Shown here: in pieces, positions 26,492-34,114 of the stretch
Layout of the letters: each line of letters starts with the position of its first letter
How positions within the stretch are numbered: position 1 is the stretch's first letter
NCBI GenBank assembly: GCA_039588215.1
Contig: JBDHAD010000005.1
Span: forward strand, 10,584-74,583
Direction of reading: 5' to 3'
DNA length: 64,000 bases
DNA from: JBDHAC01 sp039588215
GTDB taxonomy: Bacteria > Gemmatimonadota > Gemmatimonadetes > Palauibacterales > Palauibacteraceae
Made by a program: the position numbers and the translations under genes
The notes under the pieces: model-generated
What the model saw: the letters and a program-made list of their open reading frames with translations, nothing else
Databases searched by the model: none
What the model was told of the DNA's origin: nothing

Positions 26492-27646
26492 CTACCGGCG
26501 CCACACCTCGGTGTTCGGCTTGAACACCGCCCACGCGAACCAGAAGTGGTTCCCGTACGCGATCGGGGTGAGCCGCTCACCCTCCAGCGGGCCTTCGACA
26601 GCGCGACCGGCGAGATCCCACGTCGATTCGGTCTCCCGATCCTGGAATCGGTCGCCGACGCGCTCGAAAGTCAGGCTGCGATCCCCGAGCGTCCGTTCGT
26701 ACACGGCGCTCTGGCCGATGTCACGGCCCTCTGCGATGAGTCGCTCGTCCAGCGCGCTCGAGGCGCCCGGCGTCCAGAACACAACGAACTCGGTGCCCTC
26801 GAACTCCGTGTTGATGACTCGGGCCTCGGAGAGCTCGGAGAACGGGGCCGCCCAACCCTCGCCGACGTCCAATCCGACCACCCTCTCCATGGGTGGGAAT
26901 CGACGGTCAACCTGTGCATTGAAGAACGGGCCGATCGGGCCGTTCTGCGAATCGTACCCCGCGTACGGATTCAGTCCGTACCGGCGGTCATGGCCGGTGT
27001 CGCGGGATAGCACGCGGATACGGGGGTGAAGCTCGAGTGCCCGCTCCCAGGAAAACGTGCTGGCGGGGAAGAACTCGAGCTTGGTGCCGAGGAGCGTCCC
27101 TACGATTGCCTCACCAGTCGCCTGCTGCCACCAGGTTTCGGTCTGGCGGTCGTACATGACTAGATCCGAGAACCGCAGTCGCCCCGTGGTGCCGAAGTCG
27201 AGGACCCGCTCACCCACGCGACGGTCGAAGACCAGCGCCGTGTTGCACAGGGGGCAGAAGGTGACGGAGAGTGGCCGCCCCCCGACCTCGTCGTTCACGA
27301 TCTCGTGCCAGATCAGGATCTGGAACGGGTAGGCCTTCACGGCGCCGTCGTGCTCGACGACGAGCACCGGTTCGGTGGGTCCCAGCCAATCGTCCGCCTC
27401 GTCCGCTGAGACGAACTTCGGCCGGTCGATCGACGGAATCCCGTCCTTCGGCGGCCCACCCGAAGCTATCTCCTCGATCGGGACCGAAATGCGCGAGAAG
27501 TCCGTGGCCCAACGCTCGGCGTCCCGCACACCCAATCTCCTCGCGACGCTCGCGGAGTCGGACGATGCGCCCCCATCTTGCGCGCACGCCGGCAACACGG
27601 CGAGCGTCAAGGCGGCCAGCGAGATAACGCCTGTTCGTCCGACCAT
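26492..27646 (-). CDS. DUF3179 domain lipoprotein
   Basis: A 384-residue protein with GGAG before the ATG and a lipobox (VLPAC) at about residue 21. The DUF3179 signature is visible as AYPFQILIWHEIVND, VTFCPLCNTALVFDR with the CPLC motif near residue 133, and DFGTTGRLRFSDLVMYDRQT. The family is widespread and exported but has no established activity; the two-cysteine motif suggests metal binding or redox chemistry. It is the first gene of the pair with the kelch protein. Confidence 0.85.
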   Translation of the reverse strand: MVGRTGVISLAALTLAVLPACAQDGGASSDSASVARRLGVRDAERWATDFSRISVPIEEIASGGPPKDGIPSIDRPKFVSADEADDWLGPTEPVLVVEHDGAVKAYPFQILIWHEIVNDEVGGRPLSVTFCPLCNTALVFDRRVGERVLDFGTTGRLRFSDLVMYDRQTETWWQQATGEAIVGTLLGTKLEFFPASTFSWERALELHPRIRVLSRDTGHDRRYGLNPYAGYDSQNGPIGPFFNAQVDRRFPPMERVVGLDVGEGWAAPFSELSEARVINTEFEGTEFVVFWTPGASSALDERLIAEGRDIGQSAVYERTLGDRSLTFERVGDRFQDRETESTWDLAGRAVEGPLEGERLTPIAYGNHFWFAWAVFKPNTEVWRR

Positions 27647-27872
27647 TTTGGCTCCATCGAAGTGCGGGTGACCACGACCCCTGAAATATGGGTCTCTGGC
27701 ACACGGCGTAATGCCGACAACGCGGCCCGGGACCCGTTGCCCCGCCGGGTGAACAAGACACGAGGAGACGAGGTTCCAGACAAGGAGGCGCCGGGGCCGG
27801 CTGGAACTCCAAGCAGGTCGACGTGTCCATGGAGACTCGATGGCGCGGCGGTGATTGATCGCGGAAGGCCGG

Positions 27873-28445
27873 ATGACGGATCGAGACGACGTAGGACAAG
27901 AGCGAGAGAAGAAGGCGGAGTTCGAGGCCGAGGCCCTCGTGCACGTCGATTCGCTCTATGGCTTGGCTCTCCGTCTGACCGGGGGCGACGCCTCGCGAGC
28001 CGAGGATCTGGTTCAGGAAGCGTTGCTGAAAGCATACCGCGCCTGGGAGGACTTCCAGCTGGGGACGAATTGTCGCGCCTGGCTTATGACCATCCTGCGC
28101 AACACCTTCATCAACGACTTTCGCCGCCAGCAGAGGCGGCCGCAGACGGTCGACTTCGAAGATGTGGCCGACCGCTCGGTTTTTGCCGAGGTCAAGGATC
28201 TCGACCCCGCAGGCGAGTTCTTCGACCGAATCATCGGCGAGGAAGTGATCAACGCGATCGATGAGCTACCCGACGAGTTTCGGATCGCCGTGGTCCTCTC
28301 GGATCTGGAAGGTTTGAGCTATCAGGAAGTCGCGGAGATCATGGAGATTCCGGTCGGGACCGTGAAGTCGCGCCTGTTCCGAGCCCGCAAGCGCCTCCAG
28401 GGGCGCCTGTACGCGTACGCGCGGGAAATGGGCTACATCTCATGA
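27873..28445 (+). CDS. SigR/SigH-like ECF sigma factor
   Basis: A 190-residue sigma factor; the ATG has GGAAGG five bases upstream. Region 2 has RAEDLVQEALLKAYRAW and NCRAWLMTILRNTFINDFRR; region 4 has DEFRIAVVLSDLEGLSYQEVAEIM and GTVKSRLFRARKRLQ. The order and sequence type match the RpoE/SigH branch that controls thiol-oxidative stress in actinobacteria. Its stop overlaps the ATG of a zinc-type anti-sigma gene (ATGA), strongly supporting a sigma/anti-sigma pair. Confidence 0.88.
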   Translation: MTDRDDVGQEREKKAEFEAEALVHVDSLYGLALRLTGGDASRAEDLVQEALLKAYRAWEDFQLGTNCRAWLMTILRNTFINDFRRQQRRPQTVDFEDVADRSVFAEVKDLDPAGEFFDRIIGEEVINAIDELPDEFRIAVVLSDLEGLSYQEVAEIMEIPVGTVKSRLFRARKRLQGRLYAYAREMGYIS

Positions 28446-28684
28446 GTGACCGAGAGATGATCAGCTGCGAGCAGGCCGTCGAGAGAGTGTACGAGTTCCT
28501 CGATGGCGAGCTGGACGCCGAGACGATGGAGCAGGTTCGAGAGCACATCGAGGTGTGCAAGCGGTGCTACCCGTACTTCAACTTCGAGCGGATCTTCCTC
28601 GATCACATTCGCAGCAAGGGTCTGCGGTCCGAGCGTAGCGAACGGCTCGAAGCGCGTATCCGGGATGCGCTGAGCGACCTGTAA
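28442..28684 (+). CDS. RsrA-like zinc-binding anti-sigma factor
   Basis: An 80-residue protein with HIEVCKRC near residues 35-42, giving the H-x3-C-x2-C motif of zinc-associated anti-sigma (ZAS) factors; an earlier Cys near residue 9 could be the fourth ligand. In RsrA, oxidation of these thiols releases zinc and the sigma factor. The overlap with the sigma gene supports this role. Redox sensing is known for the family, inferred here. Confidence 0.85.
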   Translation: MSDREMISCEQAVERVYEFLDGELDAETMEQVREHIEVCKRCYPYFNFERIFLDHIRSKGLRSERSERLEARIRDALSDL

Positions 28685-28734
28685 CCGGACGGGCCGCCGG
28701 AGTCCGTCGGCGACCTGTCCAGGGCCGAGCTGTC

Positions 28735-31185
28735 TTAGTGCCGCTGACGAGGGCTGCGCGCGGCGATCGGCATCCGCACCCGTGGCCGTGAGGGTCGAGT
28801 CGTCAGCGCTTCGTGTTCCGCCTCCATCTCCGCGACCCGTCGCTTGACATCCACGATGCTGTCGGGGTTGAGCGAGATCGAGTCGATGCCGGCCTCCACC
28901 AGGAACGTCGCGAAGTCCGGGTGATCGCTCGGAGCCTGACCGCAGATCCCCACCTTCCGGCCATGACGGTGCGCTCGATCGATCAGGTCGCGGATCGCCC
29001 GCTTCACAGCCTCGTTGCGCTCGTCGAACAGGTTTGCCAGCTCCGCCGAATCCCGGTCCACTCCCAGGATCAACTGTGTAAGGTCGTTGCTCCCGATCGA
29101 GAACCCATCGAATAGCTGCGCGAACTCCTCGGCCAGGATCACGTTGGACGGGACCTCGGCCATCATGTAGACCTCGAGGTCGGACTCACCGCGCCGAAGG
29201 CCGTTCTCTGCCAGAACCTCGAGCACGCGCTCGGCTTCCTCGAGCGTGCGGCAAAACGGAATCATGATGAGGACATTGCGCAGTCCGATCTGTTCCCGGA
29301 CACACCGAATGGCCTCGCATTCCAGCGCGAAGCCCGCCCGGTAGCGATCGCTGTAGTAGCGGGCCGCCCCACGGAATCCGAGCATCGGGTTGCTTTCCGG
29401 GGTTTCGAACTCGTCGCCCCCGATCAGATCGGCGTACTCGTTCGTCTTGAAGTCGCTCATCCGCACGATGACCGGTTCTGGCCACTGCGCTGCGGCGATC
29501 TTGGAGATGCCGCGCGCCAGGTGGTCGACGAAGTAGCCCGTCTTGGTCTCGTAGCCTCGTGTCAAAGCCGCGATCTCGGCCCGGACTTCTTCGTCACCCA
29601 GGTCCTCGTAGTGCACGAGTGCCATCGGGTGAATCTGGATGTGGTTGCTGATGATGAACTCCATCCGCGCGAGCCCGACTCCCGCGGAGGGAAGACGCCA
29701 CCAGCGGAAAGCGGCGGACGGGCTGCCGATGTTCTGCATGATGCGCGTTCTCGTGGTCGGGACGTCGTCGAGGTCCACCTCGGACTCGTGGTACCGAAGC
29801 ACTCCTCGGTAGACGTATCCTTCGTCGCCTTCCGCGCACGAAAGCGTCACCTCTTGACCGTCCTTCAAGACGTCGGTCGCATTCCCGGTCCCGATGACGG
29901 CCGGCGTCCCGAGCTCACGACTCACGATCGCCGCGTGGCACGTCCGACCACCCGAGTTCGTGACGATCCCGGCCGCGCGCTCCATGATCGGCACCCAATC
30001 GGGGTCCGTCATCTCGGTCACCAGGATCGCCCCGTCCTCGAAGCGGTCGATGTTGCGGGGATCCTCGATCACGCACACGCGCCCCGTCGCGATCGCCTGA
30101 CCGACGCTGAGTCCGACCACGAGCTCCTGCCCGGCCTCCTCCAGCGTGTACGTCTTGAGCACCCCCTCGTCCAGGCGCGACTGGACCGTCTCGGGACGTG
30201 CCTGGACGATGAACAGCTCACCCGTTTCCCCATCCTTCGCCCACTCGACATCCATCGGACACGCGTAGTGCCGTTCGATTCTCGTAACCCAGCGGGCGAG
30301 CTGTAGTATCTCCTCGTCCTCGAGCACGTAGGCGTCACGCTCCGCAGGCTCGGTGGGCACCTCCAGCGTCGGCGTCTCCATCTCGTCCCCGTAGACGAGC
30401 TTGATCTCCTTGGTGCCCAGGGTGCGGTCGATGATCGGCGTGACGTGGCCGTCGTCCAGCAGGGGCTTGAACACCGTGTATTGATCCGGCGTCACGCTCC
30501 CCTGCACGACGGTCTCCCCGAGGCCCCACGCGGCGCTGATCAGCACGACGTGCGGGAAGCCGGTCTCCGTATCGATGGAGAAGCACACCCCGGCGCTCGC
30601 CAGGTCGGAGCGGACCATCCTCTGAATCCCGACCGAGAGCGCGACGTTCAGGTGATCGAAGCCCTGCTTGGCTCGATACGCGATCGCACGATTCGTGAAC
30701 AGTGAAGCGTAGCAGCGGCGACACGCGTCGAGCACTTCTCTCGCACCCGAGACGTTCAAGAACGTCTCTTGCTGCCCCGCGAAACTAGCTTCGGGAAGGT
30801 CCTCCGCCGTCGCGCTGCTCCGAACCGCTACGCCGAGTTCACCGACGTCGTTCTGTCGACTCAGCTCGGCGTACGCTTCGCTGACCGCTTCGGCGATCGA
30901 GGCAGGGAACTCGGCGTCAAGGAATAGGTCACGAATCGAGGCGCCGACCTCAGCGAGGGATCGAGCCCCCGTCTCGAAGTCCTCGAGGTGTGAGCGGATC
31001 GCGTCGTGCAGCTCGTTGTGATCGACGAAATGCATGTACGCGGTGGCGGTGAGCGCGAAGCCGTTGGGCACCCGGATGCCCTCACCCTGGAGCGCTCGGA
31101 TCATCTCGCCGAGCGAGGCATTCTTGCCCCCGACCCGCTCGACCGAATGGCGATTGATTTCCGAGTACCAGAGGATGTACGACAT
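28735..31185 (-). CDS. ppsA: Phosphoenolpyruvate synthase
   Basis: An 816-residue protein of normal length. ATG at 31185 begins MSYILWYSEI after AGGAAG. The N-terminal ATP-grasp domain has GGKNASLGEM near residue 20 and VRSSATAEDLPEASFAGQQE. The phosphohistidine domain has GGRTCHAAIVSRELG with the catalytic His near residue 415. The PEP/pyruvate barrel shows NPMLGFRGAARY, GSNDLTQL and the GICGQAPS cysteine motif. It converts pyruvate and ATP to PEP, AMP and phosphate, feeding gluconeogenesis, which suits a cell living on amino acids. The last 25 residues are basic and unrelated to the fold. Confidence 0.95.
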   Translation of the reverse strand: MSYILWYSEINRHSVERVGGKNASLGEMIRALQGEGIRVPNGFALTATAYMHFVDHNELHDAIRSHLEDFETGARSLAEVGASIRDLFLDAEFPASIAEAVSEAYAELSRQNDVGELGVAVRSSATAEDLPEASFAGQQETFLNVSGAREVLDACRRCYASLFTNRAIAYRAKQGFDHLNVALSVGIQRMVRSDLASAGVCFSIDTETGFPHVVLISAAWGLGETVVQGSVTPDQYTVFKPLLDDGHVTPIIDRTLGTKEIKLVYGDEMETPTLEVPTEPAERDAYVLEDEEILQLARWVTRIERHYACPMDVEWAKDGETGELFIVQARPETVQSRLDEGVLKTYTLEEAGQELVVGLSVGQAIATGRVCVIEDPRNIDRFEDGAILVTEMTDPDWVPIMERAAGIVTNSGGRTCHAAIVSRELGTPAVIGTGNATDVLKDGQEVTLSCAEGDEGYVYRGVLRYHESEVDLDDVPTTRTRIMQNIGSPSAAFRWWRLPSAGVGLARMEFIISNHIQIHPMALVHYEDLGDEEVRAEIAALTRGYETKTGYFVDHLARGISKIAAAQWPEPVIVRMSDFKTNEYADLIGGDEFETPESNPMLGFRGAARYYSDRYRAGFALECEAIRCVREQIGLRNVLIMIPFCRTLEEAERVLEVLAENGLRRGESDLEVYMMAEVPSNVILAEEFAQLFDGFSIGSNDLTQLILGVDRDSAELANLFDERNEAVKRAIRDLIDRAHRHGRKVGICGQAPSDHPDFATFLVEAGIDSISLNPDSIVDVKRRVAEMEAEHEALTTRPSRPRVRMPIAARSPRQRH

Positions 31186-31403
31186 CGCAAACCGCTTCCT
31201 GGCGAACCCTGCCACCCCGTCCCGGGCAGCCGGGACTTCAGCCGACGTAGCGGAGCAAGTGACGTTCCCCACCGCGGGTGCGGCTTAACTCATTGTGCAG
31301 AAATGACATGCGCCCACACTCAGCCGGGAGCCGCCCGGCCGAGTGTAGCGCGCCGAAACGAGGTCCTGTCGCACCTGCGCCATAGGAAGCGCAGCAGCCT
31401 CCT

Positions 31404-32171
31404 CTACAGGAGCTCGAGTTGGTCGGGTGGCGGATCGGCGGCGTGGGCGGGCGACGCGGCGTCCCGCTCGGCCCACTCGGAGGGAGTACTGATCGGGTGG
31501 CCGAGTGGCTCGACGCACTCGGCGTCATCGTTCGCGATGCGGTTCACACGTGGGCTGACCGGCACCAGCTCGACGGCATCGGATGGCAGCGGCTCTAGCA
31601 ATGGCGCCAACTCCGCGTACAGGCGGGTCCCCGGATCCAGCCAATGGGGCACATCGGCAAGGGCGAGGATGACGGGCATGCGATCGTGGACGGGTCGCAG
31701 GAGATCGTTCGCATCCGTTGTGACGATCGTGCAGGATTCGATCGGGCCTCCCGGGTCACCGGACCAACGATCCCACAGACCCGCGAACGCGAACGGCCCG
31801 CCGCTTCGCAGCCGGACCAGATACGGTTGGCGGCGCCCCGCCTCGGTCCGCCATTCGTAAAACCCGTCGGCGAGCACGAGGCAGCGGCGCGAGCGGGCCG
31901 GTTGCTCGAAGGCGGGTCGACTGTCGAGCGTTTCGCCCCTCGCGTTGATGAGCGTCGGGAGCTCACCCGCGTCCCGCGTCCAGCTCGGTATCAACCCCCA
32001 CCTCAACGTGTCCATCTCGCGCCCGCCCTCCGGCCGCCGACGAACCACGGCGACGGCCTCGGTGGGAGCCACGTTGAAGCGCGGCTTAGACGGCGCCGCC
32101 CGCACGTGATCGATCTCGAATATCTCGATCAGGTCGGGAACCGGAGTCTGCAAGGTGAAGCGTCCGCACAT
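31404..32171 (-). CDS. SRAP/YedK (HMCES-type) abasic-site protein
   Basis: A 255-residue protein beginning MCGRFTL, so Cys2 becomes the N-terminal nucleophile after Met removal. FNVAPTE, LINARGET, LADGFYEW and VHDRMPVIL supply the Asn, Glu and His of the active site. HMCES/YedK proteins form a stable thiazolidine crosslink with abasic sites in single-stranded DNA and shield them. No Shine-Dalgarno is evident, but the N-terminus is fixed by the Cys2 requirement. The C-terminus has about 30 extra residues. Confidence 0.9.
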   Translation of the reverse strand: MCGRFTLQTPVPDLIEIFEIDHVRAAPSKPRFNVAPTEAVAVVRRRPEGGREMDTLRWGLIPSWTRDAGELPTLINARGETLDSRPAFEQPARSRRCLVLADGFYEWRTEAGRRQPYLVRLRSGGPFAFAGLWDRWSGDPGGPIESCTIVTTDANDLLRPVHDRMPVILALADVPHWLDPGTRLYAELAPLLEPLPSDAVELVPVSPRVNRIANDDAECVEPLGHPISTPSEWAERDAASPAHAADPPPDQLELL

Positions 32172-32361
32172 ATCGGAAATGTACGTCCGAATCGGGATTG
32201 GGGCCGCCCGCGCCGGTTGTCTGTAGAGCCGAATCGGTCAAGGCCGTTGCGGGTTGTCGCCCGCGGACCGAAGATCCCCACGGCATGCCGGCTCCGATGC
32301 CGGGTCCATGCCTGGCCGCGAGCGAGACCGCGGCACCCGACCGACATCCGTGGAGTCTCAC

Positions 32362-33207
32362 ATGCGCATCGCGCTCGTACAGCAGGCGGCGGGAGAGGCT
32401 CGGGCGCGGAACTTGGCCCGCGCGCTGGATGCCATGGGGCGGGCGAGAGAGCTTGGGGCGGATCTCGTCGCGTTTGCGGAGCTGGCCATCGACCGCTTCT
32501 TCCCTCAGCACGAGACCGATCGTTCAGCGGCCGATATCGCGGAGCCCATCCCGGGGCCGACGGCGGACTGCATCGCCGCCCGGGCCGGAGAGTTGGGTCT
32601 GGTCACGGTCTTCAACCTGTACGAGAAGGGTGAGGATGGTGGGTTTTACGACAGCTCTCCCTTGTTCGATGCGGATGGGGCGCTGCTGGGCGTAACACGC
32701 ATGGTCCACATCACCGATTACGCGTGCTTCCACGAGCAAGCCTACTACGCGGCGGGTGACCGTGGTGCGCCGGTGTACGAGACGGCGGTGGGTCGGGTCG
32801 GGGTCGCCATCTGTTACGACCGACACTACCCCGAGTACATGCGGCGGCTCGGAGAGCAGGGGGCTCAGCTGGTGGTGATCCCGCAGGCGGGCGCGGTGGG
32901 GGAGTGGCCCGAAGGTCTGTACGAGGCCGAGGTGCGGGTGGCCGCGTTCCAGAACGGGTACTACGCGGCCCTTTGCAACCGCGTGGGCGAAGAGGATCTT
33001 CTCACGTTCGCGGGCGAGTCGTTCGTGGCCGATCCCGAAGGGCGAGTGATTGTTCGCGGAGGGACATTGGTGGAAGAGATCATCGTTGCCGATCTGGACC
33101 TGGCGGTCTGCGAAACGTCGACCGCCCGCAGGTTGTTTTGGCGCGACCGCCGCCCGGAGCTGTATCGTGATTGGGCCGCACATGATGCTTCGCGTTTAGG
33201 CATGTAA
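32362..33207 (+). CDS. Carbon-nitrogen hydrolase (nitrilase superfamily)
   Basis: A 281-residue protein; GGAG precedes the ATG. The catalytic Glu lies in AFAELA near residue 41 and the nucleophile in GVAICYDRHYPEYM near residue 150. The usual lysine of the YRKxHI motif is not in place: here the sequence is TRMVHIT near residue 115. The remainder (FHEQAYYAAGD, PQAGAVGEWPEG) resembles N-carbamoylputrescine amidase and beta-ureidopropionase groups. It probably hydrolyses an amide or carbamoyl bond, but the changed lysine position leaves activity open. It is divergent from the SRAP gene. Confidence 0.8.
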   Translation: MRIALVQQAAGEARARNLARALDAMGRARELGADLVAFAELAIDRFFPQHETDRSAADIAEPIPGPTADCIAARAGELGLVTVFNLYEKGEDGGFYDSSPLFDADGALLGVTRMVHITDYACFHEQAYYAAGDRGAPVYETAVGRVGVAICYDRHYPEYMRRLGEQGAQLVVIPQAGAVGEWPEGLYEAEVRVAAFQNGYYAALCNRVGEEDLLTFAGESFVADPEGRVIVRGGTLVEEIIVADLDLAVCETSTARRLFWRDRRPELYRDWAAHDASRLGM

Positions 33208-33259
33208 TGAATTGCCACAAATGCAGTTATACATGATGCCGCACGAGGGGCTCTGAAAC

Positions 33260-34114
33260 GTGGAGATCCTGGTCATCCTCGCGGCAGCCGTGCTCGGGGC
33301 AGGGGTGACGGTGCGCCTGATGCTGCCGCGGCTTGTGCCTCTCTTCGTCTTCTACCCGGAGCCGCTGGAGCCCCAGGAGAGCCACCCACGCTATTGGGGC
33401 TTCCCCGACGCGACGGAAGTGCGCATCCCGACGCTCGACGGACCGCTCCTGCACGCTTGGTGGTTCCCAGCGCTGTCGGCGCAGCCGAGCTCGGGCGCGG
33501 CTGTGTACTTCCACGGCAACGCCGGACACCTCGGTGATCGTGGTACCGTCGCGGCCGCGCTCGCCGGTCTCGGGCTCGACGTCCTGCTCCCCGACTACCG
33601 CGGGTACGGGCTGAGCGAAGGAAAGCCGACCGAAGAGGGGCTGTACTCCGATGCCAGGGCCGTCTACCGGTGGCTGGTGGACGAGCGCGGGGTGGAGCCC
33701 GGGCGCCTGTTCTTGATGGGCAACTCTCTCGGGAGCGCGGTCGCTGTGGACCTGGCAACCCAGCGACGGATCGCCGGTCTGGTCCTGCTCGGTGCGTTCA
33801 CGAACACTCCCGCGATCGCTCGGTACCGGCTTCGTTGGCTGCCGTCGTGGTTCCTGGAGTGGGATGAGACGCGCTTCGACTCCCTGGAGCGCATCGGTCG
33901 GGTGCGGGCTCCCCTGTTCATGGCCGTGGGGGCGGACGACGACATCATCCCGCCGGACGAGGCGAGGCAAGTCTTCGAGGCCGCTCGCGAGCCGAAGCAG
34001 TGGTACATGGCCGATGGCGCCGGCCACAACGACATCTTCGCGCACGAGGGACTGTGGAAAGAGCTGTACCGCTTTACCCACGACGTGATCATGAGCACCA
34101 GGGGCGCGGGCTGA
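33260..34114 (+). CDS. Alpha/beta hydrolase, membrane-anchored (YfhR/ABHD13 type)
   Basis: A 284-residue protein with GTG start behind GAGGGG. One N-terminal hydrophobic helix (residues 2-20) precedes the hydrolase core: YFHGNAGHLGDR oxyanion region, DYRGYGLSEG, nucleophile elbow GNSLGS near residue 154, Asp in GADDDIIPP and His in GAGHNDIF. This order matches the YfhR/ABHD13 group of serine hydrolases. The substrate is unknown. The stop overlaps the likely CTG start of the downstream aminopeptidase. Confidence 0.82.
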   Translation: MEILVILAAAVLGAGVTVRLMLPRLVPLFVFYPEPLEPQESHPRYWGFPDATEVRIPTLDGPLLHAWWFPALSAQPSSGAAVYFHGNAGHLGDRGTVAAALAGLGLDVLLPDYRGYGLSEGKPTEEGLYSDARAVYRWLVDERGVEPGRLFLMGNSLGSAVAVDLATQRRIAGLVLLGAFTNTPAIARYRLRWLPSWFLEWDETRFDSLERIGRVRAPLFMAVGADDDIIPPDEARQVFEAAREPKQWYMADGAGHNDIFAHEGLWKELYRFTHDVIMSTRGAG

